This document shows positions 1-13,075 of a DNA stretch of 64,000 bases, one piece after another. The notes beneath the pieces are model-generated. The model was not told the origin of the DNA and made no database searches. It was given only the letters and a program-made list of their open reading frames with translations. Origin of the DNA: Paragyromitra xinjiangensis (taxonomy: Eukaryota > Ascomycota > Pezizomycetes > Pezizales > Discinaceae); NCBI GenBank assembly GCA_038503065.1, contig JBCAMK010000014.1, forward strand, positions 1,240,001 through 1,304,000, read 5' to 3'. Position numbers and translations under genes: made by a program. Position 1 is the first letter of the stretch. Each line of letters opens with the position of its first letter.

Positions 1-1537
1 GATGGGCCATATCAACGCATGAACTTGACAACTGGACACCCAGTTTTCGGTAGGTCGGTGACAATGTGGCTTTTTCGGAGCACTAGATACGCACTCTCCA
101 CATACACGCACATACGGGGGGGACCTTCCCTGAGATGACGAGACGTACCTCCGACCTAAATGGTAAATGTCAACTGTTGGGGGAAGGAGCACGAATAGCA
201 ATCTACAGAGAACGATGCGCACGTCTGAACGGGTCGGAAAAACCCTGGAACCATTTGATTTCGATATCCCGCATCAGTAAAGTGTAGCAGAAACCAAGAA
301 TAGCTAGTGCCGGTAGATGAATAATAACTGCCCTTCACTAGGTATATACCTTACCAACTATCAGTCCCTGAGTTATGTGCTGTAGGTACTGTTGGGGAGG
401 TTTCTCGATTCTCTCCTTGAAGGATGAATAGCCCGTACTATGTATCCCTTACATCAATCTCGTATAGTCATCCGCCGAAGTTACCAAGTCTTCTCTAGTG
501 AACCGCTGACACCGCGTTCTGCGCCTGTCCTCCTTCTCGTGCGGGCTTTCCGAAACCCCTACCCCAACAATTCACCTCCCCCTCCACCCTTCAGCCCCCA
601 CACCCCCATTATTCCATCCTTATCATGTACATAGATAGGTACACAAGGTATCGATCACTCACACATTCTGTTGGCCTCCTACCGATGGCTCTTGCCGATT
701 TCGTCGATTGCTCTGCGCTGCCGCTCTCCATGCAGCTGTTCCGGATTTCGGACCTCTGTTTTATGACCTCAACCGATATGCACTTCACGCATTGTGCTGC
801 TATAGCTAGATAGATACTAATGTTAATGTACCCATGGCGATGGCAGTGGTCGGAGCGGAGGCGCTGGAGTTTCGGTTTTCTTTTTATCTACCCCGCCTTC
901 CCTCTGATCTTCTCTCTTTTTCGTGTTCTTCCTTCCCCCTGGTCTTCTTTCTTTGCCGCACCTCCATATATATATTCAGCCGGTACTTTATATTTTATAT
1001 TTTTATCTTCAAATGGATAGCTCTTTACTGTTCTAATCGCTCCTTTTGGGTAATCTTTTGTTATTTTCCCGCTTGACCGGCTTATTTTCCCTATACATGT
1101 TGGCTTCCGCAGCGACGCTACCAAATGCCTCCTGCTAGCCGTTCGTTTCTTAGTGGTGCGAACTCACAATCATATAGGCGAACCCGTGCTCGTCCTCCCT
1201 CCGTCGCCTCTTCCATCGCCACGGTGCGTTGTTGCCCGCGCTATCTCTCCCAGCTACGGCCCTATTGCGACTCGTCGAAGGCGGTCGTGGTAGTAGGCAG
1301 GGTCCATCGTCAGCACCTCACTCCCACAACCGTCGTCGCTAGGCGTTATACTGGGAAAGGAAAGGGAAGGACGCAGCCTAGGTCATCTTCTACGAGATCA
1401 TCCGGCCTGAGGTCTCCTGCCGCGGGGTCTTCCACCGTTAGATCCTCTGGTGTAAGATCTCCGACGGTTTACAATCCTACCGCGCCTCTCTCTTCGTCTT
1501 CAATCATTGGGCAGGTGAAGGCGGAAGGAACAGAATC
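1..1537. other. Intergenic / possible 5' region of the first gene
   Basis: No gene is recognised here. Positions 860-1100 are pyrimidine-rich, as often seen in fungal promoters. An open frame from 1125 to about 1514 encodes a Ser/Pro/Arg-rich stretch that could in principle be an upstream exon of the membrane protein starting at 1538. I could not find a donor/acceptor pair that keeps both in frame, so it is left out of the gene. Confidence 0.4.
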
Positions 1538-3397
1538 ATGCCCACCAACGGCTCAAACTCGGCATCCTCGTCAGTCTCCCCAAAAGTCATCGTGCCGTCA
1601 GTCACGGTCATTTCACTTCTCGTTCTTATAACATTCATTGGCGCAGTAATCATCTTTGTTCGTGCATACAAGAAAAGGCGACGACGCTCATCCGATGTCG
1701 AAAAACAGGACGTAGAGGCCGGGCAAGCTGGAGAACGGGGAGTTGGTAATCGCGAAAGGCGTGAGAGTATGATGAAGAGTGGGATGGGCCCACCAAGAGC
1801 CTTTGGTAGGTCGGGGGGTGCTATCAAGCCTCCACCTCGCGCGGCAAGAAGAGAATCTCAGACACTGCCACAGGAAGCTCGTGAAATTGTGAACCAGGAG
1901 TTCAAGAAAGGGCGGAGCGGTAAGGAAGGAGCTGAAAGAACAGTGGCAGCTGGGCAAGGATATGCCGTGCGCCATGCGCATGAGACGAGGGGCACAGAAA
2001 TTCATGAGAGTTCGGGTGTTCCTGCTGTACCGATCATTGGCAAGATTGAACGCATCACCGGTAACGCGCTTTCAAATGATTTCTACGGCGAGCGGGCGAG
2101 CGGTAGTGGTCACTCAAGAAGTAATAGTGCAAACACGGCTCGAGAGGCCCGAGAGCCCAAAAGACACAGTTATCCATTGCTTTCCACAAAAAACGTCGCG
2201 CCAGGTCCGTCTTCTTCAAGGCCTCTCACATTAAATACCAACCTTTCACCAATATCGCCCGAAACAGATATCTCCACAGCTCGCGATTTTTCTCCATATA
2301 GTGAGCATACCGCTGTTTTCAAATCTCTATCACCTCCACCCGCGGCACCAAACGCTATAGCGCTCAAATATCCCAATGTGACTGCACTGGTGAGAGCGAA
2401 TTCATCGGCAGAGTCGTCTAAGCGATCATCAAGTAGGTTATCAAATAGGTCATCAAACCGGTTTTCATATACTCAAATGTACTCGGGAACAAATCTCGCG
2501 GAACACATCTCGACACAGTACAATCGCTTTAAAGAACCACGGAAATCTCCTCAAACTCCCCCAAAGGATGCAGTCCCCCCAGTGTGTGTCCCAGAACCTC
2601 CACTATCTGCAGCATTCGGCGGCTTCACTATTTCTCGGAAACCTACGAGGCTCGCAAGGGTATCATCCGCGTCTACAGAAATCACCTCATCCATAAAAGA
2701 AGTGGAAAAGAGTCATGTCCATCGAATTTCCTGGAGCGGTAGAAGCGTACTCGAACTCGACGCGCCTAGCCCAAGTAACCAGTATACCCCTTCGCTACCT
2801 TTACCACCACCATCTAAGCCCTATATATCAAAGCGGACCGACCGAAATCTCCCACCTGAACCTGCCGTACCCCCAAAGTTCGCCACTTCGCCCAGAGTTC
2901 GCACCTCCGCATTTGGATCACGCCGCCATAAAGACTATCCACCACTTCCACCAATACCGCCTGATCTCAGCGATATAGCTGGTGGCCCAGGAGAACTAAT
3001 TCTACCGACTCTCATGTCCCGCTCTGCTTCAAATTCCAAGATGTCCGTTGTTTCTGTTCCCTCTACAATATCTTCCTTTAATACTATAACGGGTAGAGCT
3101 CCGATTGGTGGTCTATCACCAACGCCAGCACGACACTCGTTGCGGAATACTCCTGATTATGAAGACGTGGCTAGTATTAATAGAAAAAGTGTGGGTGGTA
3201 GTACTGTCTTAACGGAGACGAGCGAAATCTCAAATATGACAGAGGCAGAGCTTGAGATGGAGATGAGGAGGATAAGGGAGAGGGCGAGGAGGGCGTCAGA
3301 TGAACGGAGAGGCACGAGGAGGAGAAATGAAGAAAAACAAAGTAGTAGAGAAGCGGAGGGTGGTGATAATCCAGGTATCGGGCATCGGCTTTTCTGA
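1538..3397 (+). CDS. Single-pass membrane protein with long disordered cytoplasmic tail
   Basis: A 619-codon uninterrupted frame. Residues 1-15 are Ser/Asn-rich, residues about 18-42 form one strongly hydrophobic helix, followed at once by a basic stop-transfer cluster (KKRRRR). The remaining ~570 residues are low-complexity, rich in Ser, Pro, Arg and short proline runs, ending in a charged helical stretch (residues about 565-610, Glu/Arg-rich, coiled-coil-like). This layout (short outside, one helix, long inside tail) is seen in fungal wall-sensor-like and scaffold proteins, but no family domain is visible and I do not recognise a named gene. The short N-terminus and lack of a signal peptide suggest either type III insertion or a missing 5' exon with an extracellular Ser/Thr-rich region. 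The reading frame itself is well supported by its length; the start is less certain. Confidence 0.7.
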   Translation: MPTNGSNSASSSVSPKVIVPSVTVISLLVLITFIGAVIIFVRAYKKRRRRSSDVEKQDVEAGQAGERGVGNRERRESMMKSGMGPPRAFGRSGGAIKPPPRAARRESQTLPQEAREIVNQEFKKGRSGKEGAERTVAAGQGYAVRHAHETRGTEIHESSGVPAVPIIGKIERITGNALSNDFYGERASGSGHSRSNSANTAREAREPKRHSYPLLSTKNVAPGPSSSRPLTLNTNLSPISPETDISTARDFSPYSEHTAVFKSLSPPPAAPNAIALKYPNVTALVRANSSAESSKRSSSRLSNRSSNRFSYTQMYSGTNLAEHISTQYNRFKEPRKSPQTPPKDAVPPVCVPEPPLSAAFGGFTISRKPTRLARVSSASTEITSSIKEVEKSHVHRISWSGRSVLELDAPSPSNQYTPSLPLPPPSKPYISKRTDRNLPPEPAVPPKFATSPRVRTSAFGSRRHKDYPPLPPIPPDLSDIAGGPGELILPTLMSRSASNSKMSVVSVPSTISSFNTITGRAPIGGLSPTPARHSLRNTPDYEDVASINRKSVGGSTVLTETSEISNMTEAELEMEMRRIRERARRASDERRGTRRRNEEKQSSREAEGGDNPGIGHRLF

Positions 3398-6300
3398 TCG
3401 AGCATACTTTTCGGCTCTGGTTATTCAGACTTCATTCGACTTGCATCATGATAGCGGGCTTTCTCTTTTATCTTGCGATTTTTAGGGACATTCAACGTCT
3501 TGATTCGACTTGTGAATATTATTTACTTAGGATTGGCTTTATTTTATTTTATTTTATTTCCTTCCTAGTGTTTATTTCCTTGGCTATTCTGTGGATAGCA
3601 TGCATATATTCCGATTGGGTTTTCATTATTTTCATTCTTGGAGTTAAGTTATATCTACAACATAGCGAATTCATGGGATATCATGAGGAAATGGGTTTAA
3701 CGATTAAAATTATTTTTCATTTTCCCCATCGCGTATCCTCTCGGTGTTTTGGGGTTTTTCTGTCCGCTCGCAAGTAAAAACTTGTGGTTTTTGTAGCATA
3801 ATGTAAGTCAAGACATTCTTGTACACTCAAATGAGCCATTGTTATGTTAAATATCATATTAAAGGATCAGTACAACACGAAGCTGGCTCAAACAAACCAT
3901 TAGGGTATAAATCGTTAATTTAGGTCACTACGCATAAACAGGTATCTAGATTCGGGATTCTTACTTACAGCGACTGCGCGGCTACGGAGCTCTCCATAGA
4001 TAAATTCATCCGTAAACCTTAGAAAGTTCACTCAATACACATCTACCTTGCTTTTAATGTCTAAGGTTCTATAAGTTATTAGAACTCGGTAATAGCTTCT
4101 TGAGCATCCTCACGATCAAGCAAGATCACAATCACTTGATGTCACTCGGCTTAGAACTTGCAGATGTTATTGAAAGTGGAGATCGGGAGGTAGAGAAGAC
4201 CCAATTGATTGACTCCCGACTGTGGTACAGGCCTTACTAGTACATATATGAAAATCCCGAGACTCCGAGGCTCCTGATGCCCTCCCCACTAGGGTCTAGT
4301 ACTTAATAAATTAATCCATCAATCAATCAACCACTAGGGTCTACTAGAGCCTACTATCAATACCCGATTAGGAAGCCTATTTCCAACGGGTGTACGTTCT
4401 AGATATGTTGTTCAATGTTACTCTTGTACTCGCTACCTGCCGGAGTTTCTCTTTCCCATAGACTCTCGTTTATTTAAGGATTGCTATTCAGGTTTGAGGC
4501 GAGTATTCTGTGTGCTAGGGTCTGTACTTGTAGTGATATTAGTATAGTTATTGGGTTATTAGGTTGTATATAGTGGGGCTCTGCACTCCCCGTTGCTCCC
4601 TCAGGCCATTTCCCTATTTCTTACATGATATCACTACCCAGCGCTCTCCGCTACTACACATTTTGCTAGAGATATAGATTTCCTCCTTATTCGACGCTAG
4701 CTCTCTCGACAGTATTCAAGCCCATTTTTTCTTGTTTTGCTAGGGTTTACTAGCTATATATCTTAGGCTTATTGGCGCGCGCAGCAATAGTCTTTTTTTC
4801 CCCATAGTTTCATTGTTACAGGGTACAAGAATATCGCATGCAACCGAAGTTATGGCGTTCGCGCAGCAATAGCCAAGTTAGGAGGATATATATAGATGTA
4901 TATCTTACTGAACCCGCCTAGGTATATGTGAGGTTTATGTTCCACGAGGTTAAGTGGAGGGGTGGGAAAGTGTGAGGAATGTCGGAAACCAAAAAGTAGG
5001 AGGGACCGTGGAAAATACTGTTACGCACTAACAAACTTGAGATCTTTACGAGCCCTTAGCCTAACTCGGTTTTAAATCTTCGTGGGGTTGCTTTGCTCGG
5101 GCCTTGATATCCTCTTCCGGCCTACTTCCTTAGAACCTGAAAACTTAGTCCACATGGTGAGATGAAATTTGCAAATTCCAGCTTTAGCCTGCACAGGTGT
5201 TAACCAAGGCGGGACATACTATACGCGTGCCCAGCAAATAGTCATTAACTATAAACCCCCCCCTCCTTTCATCTCCTCTTCCGCTACCCAACAATCAAGA
5301 ATCAGTCTATCACCATCTAGGAGGCTAAAAACTCAACTAATGGTCTTGTTCAGCGTTTTGCCCTCCAATATTCTAGCATTTTTGTTCCATAAGCCAGACC
5401 GATCATACTGAGGGTGTTCAAGCACCCTTAATTTTTAGTAAGGAGGATGAAGAGGGGAATGCTAAACACGTGGGGCGAAATTAGCTGATGACATGGAGGT
5501 ATGATATATGCATGTGACTGACGCGGCGGTAGGATGGCGAGACGGCGAGGAGTGAAGATGGATCGAGCTATGGATGAAAAGATCGAGTCATAGATTGTGA
5601 CTAGCGCCTTAGCCTAAATTTAGGAGGTTTCGCTTATAGCACATGTATTCGTTATAACTCAGCCTTCCGCTACCTCTTGAACGAATACTTCCATCCAGGG
5701 GAATAAAGTGAAAAACATGGCATTTATACAGAACTTCAAGCCCACATTTGGCGTTGTTTGTCACAAATATATGCGGGAGCGCATTTGCTGGGACCGGGGA
5801 GGTGGGATTGCCTATTAGGAGAAAAAGGTGATAACTTCTTGGTTGCCGGAAGTATAATCTGAAAATCCCTACACGGACTATCAATGGACATAATTCCGAA
5901 CAATAGGAATATTCATACCACAGACCTTCTACTAGCCTTTAGGGTGTTCTCATGCCCCTAGCCTAAGCTGTCCAGGGCTTGTCATACACTAGCAAATACC
6001 AGCGGAATGAAAACCTTTAGAGGGAAAACACTCAAAAGAATCGGAATCCAATAAATTAATGGATGGAGTAGGATACAAAAGAAGTGCTTTTCTGATTACT
6101 ATATTCCTCTTCAAATCCCACACTGACGCAGAGCCACTCACCTTGTGACACATCTGCACAGAAGGAAAGGGTAGAGTGATTAAACATAAGCCAAGAACTA
6201 AGAACAAGAATGAGCCCAACATCTAAGTGAGTAGGCACTAGTATAATTGGCAACCGCAATAAGTGGATAGGTAAAGGTAAAAAATAGATATCAATAAACG

Positions 6301-6469
6301 CCGTGGTTGTGCAAATGCAATGCAGACCGTTTTGCCAGCCCAACTAAACTATATGAAGACGAAAAAAAATCCAATGAGATATACCGAATAAACCCTTGAA
6401 AATAAGCCCATAATCCCGTATCATACGCTGCTAGCAACAAAAGAAAAAGGAAAAAGAAAACCAAGCCTT
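3398..6469. other. Intergenic, repeat-like, no gene seen
   Basis: About 3.1 kb with no credible coding frame. It is A+T-leaning and contains short direct repeats (CACTAGGGTCTA twice near 4286 and 4332; CGCGCAGCAATAG twice near 4778 and 4862), which suggests old transposon debris. A 23-bp block at 4365-4387 recurs with one mismatch at 56379-56401. Confidence 0.5.
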
Positions 6470-9400
6470 TCACATGAAGTGAGAAGACTGGCTGGGGTCT
6501 AGTAAGAGGTCTTTGATCGTCGAGCTGAGCTCCTTGAAGTCAACAGGTTTGGACACATATCTTGAAAATCCGGCTGCAATGCAACGGTCCGCAACGTCTG
6601 ACATCACATTGGCTGACAAAGCAACTATCGGCACGCTTGGCGCATTGTGTTCCTGTTCCCAACGCCGAATTTCTATTGTAGCCTGGAATCCGTCTTTTCT
6701 CGGCATGTGAAGGTCGCACTATTCCAAAACAAATTAGGGATCAAACAAAAAATTTCTCGAGCGGAAAAGGACATACCAGGATGAGTCCGTAATACCCAGG
6801 CTCTTGAGCAAATACCTTTTCCACACATTCCTCCCCATCACTCGCAGTCTCCACCTCCAAGCCTACCCTTGCCAGGAAGCGCAAAAGCACTTTTTGATTA
6901 ACCCTATTGTCCTCAACAAGCAATACCCGATGACCTCTATTGCCAACTTCCCTCTCCATCTGACTAAACACCCTCTTCTGAGTCTCCACAACTTGTTGTG
7001 CTGAATCTCTGTTCCTATCCATCGACGCATCTCTCTCGTTCGCCGGATCGAAGATGACACCAAAGCGGGAAGGCTTGATGGGCTTGTAGATGAACTGTAA
7101 TCTAGAAGCCATCCGATCGCAATCCTGTGCCGCACCTTGCATTATTGCTGTCCGCTGGGTTGGGTTAGTGAGGACAAGCATGGTTGTTAGCGAATGAATT
7201 GAGCTGCTCAAAATTTGGCCGATGAGGTCAATGATTTCTGCGTGGTCTGGAAGGTTAACAACAATATGTGTAAACACAACTGGATCATCGCCACTGATTA
7301 ATTCTTTGCATTCGTCGAACTTTGAGGCTGTGGTAATTTGGTTGGGGATGTTTTTCGGCAAGGTGATTTTGATGTGGTGCGCTATAGCGATACGAGAGTA
7401 ATGTTGTTCTGATACGATTAAGATCGAGAACATTGGAGGGGAAACTGCGCGGCCGAGCTCTGAGCCCACCGAGGGCACTCTCTTCGGCGTAGGCTCTTTT
7501 TCTGCCGAGGTTGGGGGGCTGTACGCCTTATACTTTTGCTGGGCTTCAGTAGGGAGAGAAAGTCGCATTGAAGCAGGATCTGCAGGAGATGAAATCGGAA
7601 GGTGAGCCAAAGCTGACATAGAGGATCCAGTCGATGCAGAACGGAACGAACTTATCGAGGGATCCGAACTTGCCGACGATGCCGGAGCAGATGATTGCCC
7701 ATCACTAAATGTAAGACCCGGTGGCGTATCTGATGGAAACTCTGTGATTCTTTCCGTAATTCTGTCGGACTCTAAGATACCCTGGCGTTTACCCTGGGCA
7801 GGAATACCCGGTGGAATACTTGGTGGGATTCCAGGAGGAATGCCCTCTGGAGTGAGCGTTGCTGAAGACGACCCTTCATCTTGTGGCTTTTCCCTAGGCA
7901 CCCTAAACTTGGCGCTACAGATAAAAGTCCTATTCACACCATCAGTAAATTCGGCGCTGTTGCTAAGATGGCTCGAACTTACGATCCCTTCCCTTTCTCG
8001 CTGCTAGCGGTCATCCGCCCCCCATGAAGTTCCACCAACTGCCTAGAGATTACCAAGCCTAACCCGCTGCCGCCATGTGCTCTAGTACTAGATCCATCAA
8101 TTTGGCTGAAAGGCTTGAACATCAACTCCTCGTCTTTCTTATCGAATCCTGGTCCAGTATCATGGCACTCAAACTGCAACATAACGCCGTCATCTCCGCT
8201 GAGCCTATCGTCCCTGATGACAGAGCATCTAGAGAAAACTTCTCCCTTTGATGTGAACTTGATCGCATTCTGGAGTCACAAGCCAAAAGTGGTAAGCCAA
8301 TCATCACCCCCAAAAACAAAAACCCCCAACCAATACAGTGGTGCCAACATACCCCAATGACGTTCAAAAGGACTTGTCTTAACCGCACCCGATCCCCACA
8401 CACGACCGGCGGCACATCCTCTTCAACAATGAAATTCAACTCTAGGTCCTTCGCTATTGCCATAGTACTGAGGAGTTCGTTCGCATCCTCAATCAAGGAA
8501 TGAATCCTGAACCACTCCGGATTCAATCGCATCATGCCTGCCTCCACCTTTGAAAGGTCAAGGATATCATTGATTACGCTCAGCAACCCATCAGAGCTCT
8601 GTGATATCGTATGACAATAGTCTAACTGCTCCCCGTTCAAAGGAGTATCGAGCAAAAAATTGACCATTCCCGAAATCCCGATAAGCGGTGTTCCTAGTTA
8701 TCATCTCCCACATCAGCTATACGCAGGATGAGACACCCAGGGCAAGGAAACACTCACGGATTTCATGGCTCATGTTCGCCAAGAATCTTGTCTTACTCTC
8801 CATGGTCTTCTGGGCAGCCTCATTCGCCTCCTTCAATTTCTGCTCCAACAACTTATGGTCATTGATATCGGTACAAGTACCGAACCACTGACCCTCCCCA
8901 GTCCCAAAATTTGTCTCCACGCTCACACATCTCACTAGATGCCATCGATAATTCCCATGCTTGTCTTTCAGTCTCAACTCCGTTGAGAATGTAGGTTTTT
9001 CCTCTTCAATGCCTGTCGTGCCTCCTTTCGGACCTTCAAAACCCGAACTCTCAAAACCCGAGCCAGAACTTTCGAAGCCAGTACCAGAACCTCCGAAGTC
9101 AGAACTTCCAAACCCAGAAGTCCCCGGACCCGGACTCGTTGAACGAGGGCTTACTGATGGACTTCCACCCAAACCCGGCAGAGCACACTTGTATCGATCG
9201 TTGGGATGGACATGCTCCATGAATCCCAACCTTAGAGCTTGTGCAAGTGTCTGGCCAGAGTATCCTAGCCATTGAGTGTTCGCATATGAAATACCATCTA
9301 CGGCCGTGGCTGCGAATACAATCTGGGGACTAGAATTGGCAAGAGACCTATATTTACTTTCTGACTCGGCCATCTCTGCTTGTCGTGCGGCATCCACTTC

Positions 9401-12400
9401 TGCGATACGTTGGTCGTGGATATCCATATTCGTACCGAACCAATGGACAATAATCCCCCTCGAGTCCCGCAACGGAACTGCACGAATCATAAACCATCGG
9501 TAAACCCCATCAAATCGTCGAACACGGACTTGATGCGAGAAGGGTTCCCCTTTCCGAACTGCAATCCCCCAACGTTTGATATAATCATCTCGGTCATCAG
9601 GATGCATAGCATCAGATGGCCCCTTCATGAATTCCTCAACTGTTGCACCCCTGTAGGCAAGCATCCGGGCATTTACCCACGTAGTGTCCCCTGTATAGGG
9701 GGCAGCTGTGAACACATGTACCGGTATCGAATCGATAATAGTCCGAAGCAGTTTGTTGGATGGTGGAGGCATCTGATGGTGCTGCGATGAGGCAGATACG
9801 GACATTCTTGATGATGAACCGGGCCGTCTCCCAGACGGGGTTCCAGGAAGGGAAGTCGTTGCGGCTAAAGATTGAAACGTCGCGGAGTAATCTGCTCCAT
9901 ACGAATGCAGAAGTGTGTGAGGGTAATTTTGTCCAATTATCTTCAGGGCTGGTTTTTTTTTCCTTGGAAAACGTGAACGCCGCGACGGGGCTGATTCGGA
10001 CCCCGGCGATACAGAGGGTGAGTCTATGGTACTACCACCCCGGTCCCCAAGCTCATCCAAGTTAAGGGTTTTCTCTGAATCCGCAAGTTTCTTCATCACA
10101 TGATCCGATAAGGCAGAAAACGAAGGAGTATCTCGCGTAGGTTCCATATTCCTCTCCCGCTTCTGTGTTGCAGTACCTTGAATACCCCTTTTGAATTTGA
10201 CCGTCCCACCTGAACTTGCCCCCTCGTCCTCCTCCATCTGCAACTGCATTTCCAAACTCGCCATCGCCCCTTGTGTTTTCGCTGCTGATAACGCTGCTGC
10301 CGCTCGAATACTAGCATAGGTCGGAACATTACCACTGTTTTGCCTGCTAAAAATCTTTCTTTTATCTCGGGGAGGCTGGAAGTACCCTTCCAGATTATCA
10401 GGGCCAGGGCTAGCTGGTGTACTAGCTTGACTCTCCCGGGATCTAATGCTTCCTTGATCACTCCCTGATCTCGGTGGACCCAGACCTCCTCCTCCATCCC
10501 ATCCCGGACTGGCGACCCTCGAAGTGCTGCCTCTGGACATAGTGCTGACCTCGCTGGGGCTCGTAACACTAGCTCCTTCGACAATATCTGGAGATTTCAG
10601 CCCACACCTTAATGATGAATGTAATCCCGACTCAATATCCGCCATTTGTCTTCTAAGAGGTCGTCTATATCGTAAATGACTTAACTGATTCATAACATTG
10701 GAATGATTTTGTGCCAAAGAAAATGCCGTGGCTGCGAGGGGTGCAAAGTGGGATAAAGAATGGATAAGATTTCTAGGATAAGGGATGACAGGGCTCAGCA
10801 TGGATAATATTGCAATTGGGGACTTCTTGTGACCAGCCATATTGTGCCGGGAGAGATTATCGTTGTTCGACATGTTCAGGCTACCTCGGAAAGGAGATTC
10901 CACTCTGTGGGAAGCAGTCGCGGAACCCCCTCCAGCAGCCGCTGATGCAGACGGATTCAGGGACTTCGAGAAACTTGGATGTATCAGCGGTATATGAATA
11001 ACTGTCCATGCACTTTCAAACCCAATAGCATTGACTGGTTCCTGGGCTGAGTATACTGGACTGTTAGTTTGAGGGTTGAAAGTTTCCTCATCCACCTTTG
11101 GCGGAGCGAAGAACGGATTCTCAGTCGGATCCTGCTTCGGTGCTGGTGACGGGGCCGGGGACTGGCTCCACGGTGATGTAAGGGCTTGTTCATACTCTTC
11201 ATACGAAGAAGCCCTGTCGAGTGAATGTGAGTGAGTTTGCACATTTTGTAGATGCTGCTGCGCAGAATAGAACTGTAGACTAGGGTTTTGGGTACGATAC
11301 CCATCCTTCTGTGCACCCTTCTTCTTCCGCCGTATCCCTTTGCCAACAAAATACAACGGTGTCGGAGGCTGTGAGGGAAGCTGTATACTCATGTTGATAT
11401 TACTCAAATCCAATTTTTCCACTCCTTGAATAGATGCCTGCTCTGGGATCGATGCTTTCTTTTGTTTCGGTCGCTGCTCATTAGAAAATACCCGTGGTGG
11501 TGATGATTTAGGAGTATTAGCTGCCATCAACTCGGTTTCCCGACGTCTCTTCTCTCGTTCCTCCAGATGTGTTTTAATATCTCTATATTCCCTGCCAAGG
11601 ACAACTACCTTCCCTCTCTGCAAAACTCTACTGACACCAGCCCCATCCAACAATGCATCCGCTTCGTAATTTAATGGTTGCAGGGTCGGAAACACCCTCC
11701 CGCGCTGCTCATCCTCCTCTATCCCTTGAGAATAAGCCATGTTCTGTTTTTGACGTCCGAACTCTGGTGGCAAAGGCGGCGGTTGTGGGGGGTCCAATGG
11801 AGAAATACCGCTCGTTTCGGACAGCCAATCAGAATTGCTCGTATCCTCATTGTGTGGGTCAGAAAGCCCAATAGTAACAGGAGCAAACGGCTCATCAGAA
11901 TTCCTCTCAATCTGAAGAGGCACCGTAGTGTCTTCGTCTGGGTCTCCTAGGTTTCCGAAAAACCCTTCCTGTTCCATTTTCCCATTCATTGAATTCCCTG
12001 TGTCCCTTGGTATCGGAACGCCCTGATGTCCATCACTTTCCTCCCCTAACGAAGTTTCGTCTTGGTCGCCCACGCAGCCCCTCTCATCCCCAAGATATGT
12101 TAATGACAAACAGTCGTCCTCTGCTACGTTGAAAGTAGCTTTCTGGCCCCAGGGCGTATTTTCGAGATCCGTTGAGTCGGAAGGTACGGCAAGGGTGACT
12201 CTTTCTGCCTTATAGCAGGTTGTAGCGATTTTAACGACATTACTCCAGAAGGCATCGATACCAGCTTCTGAGTGTAGTAATAAAGCAAGGTCGTACATAT
12301 TTGGAGTTGGAAAATCAGGATTCTCGAAGGGGGTTATGGGTTGCGTACCCTGAGGTTGAAATGCAAATGAAGCTGGTGTGGTGGTACCTGATGGCAGAAT

Positions 12401-13075
12401 CCTATCATGAGGACCCATCCCAGGAGACATTGTTGTATTAAATGCGGTAGCTACGCTGTTACCAGTCAAGCTTCTGGACATGGTAGGTATCATCTGGGGG
12501 AATGGGTAAGAAGTCGAGGAGCTACTCGACTCGGGTTGTTTAGACTTCGACGAGGCAGTGGTCTTCACCCCCGAGGCGGGGGACCGGATGATATCTCCAC
12601 TTCGATTTTCTTTGGGGGTGGGGGGAGAACCTGGCGACGATGCTGTAATAGTTTGGTCCAACCGACTCTTCTTTCGAGACCGGGCCTGAGACCGCATCAC
12701 GGCCTTTCGAGAAATTAGAATCCCAAACATCCGAAAAACCAGCAACCCGGCCGCGAGCATGGAGAATAGCAACAGCAGGAGGGTTGCCGGAGGAGGGTTC
12801 GACAGCAGGAAGAATACCTCTTTCAAGCTCTCGATGGACGACTGCACGCCATGACCATTCCCGCTGCCATAACCAGTTCCTCCCTCAGCGTCCCCTCCTC
12901 CTAGCCCTCCTCCTCCTCCACTTCTTCCAACATGTCCCGTACCAGCAGTATTCGACGACGACGACGACGACGACGAGGGCATCGAATTGGTTGCATCTGT
13001 TGTAGAAGATTGAATATTTCGTGGGTACACAGTCGTTGATGGATACGCGGGTGGCGACGCGGGCGGCGATCGCAT
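6470..13075 (-). CDS. Membrane-tethered hybrid sensor histidine kinase with two PAS domains
   Basis: Five exons: 13075-8758, 8693-8353, 8269-7983, 7929-6777, 6718-6470 (introns of 64, 83, 53, 58 nt). The joined frame is 2,116 codons exactly, giving 2,115 residues. Order: Ser/Gly-rich N-terminus; one hydrophobic helix at residues about 97-120; a long disordered region with a GAF-like segment around residues 260-320; PAS1 about 1107-1225; PAS2 about 1233-1410 with a Ser/Gly-rich insertion; HisKA with the H-box NMSHEIRTP (His1437); HATPase with the N-box NVIGNAIKF, G1 box DTGPG and G2 box GGSGLGL; a disordered linker; and a receiver domain from about 1982 with VEDN and the phosphoacceptor Asp2035 in CDLHMP. 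Every catalytic motif is restored precisely by the splices, which confirms them. Role: autophosphorylating sensor that would pass phosphate via an HPt protein to Ssk1/Skn7-type regulators. The input signal is unknown and I do not assign a fungal HHK class. Residue length is large for the family because of disordered inserts. Confidence 0.93.
12953..12977 (+). repeat. (CGA)n trinucleotide run coding for poly-Ser
   Basis: About eight CGA units. On the minus strand they encode the Ser run in the N-terminus of the histidine kinase (residues about 34-41). Likely length-variable between strains. Confidence 0.8.

Noticed and set aside
1125..1631. A 168-codon frame overlapping the start of the first membrane protein
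   Set aside because: Low-complexity Ser/Pro/Arg composition, no splice solution into the following gene, and it overlaps a better frame.
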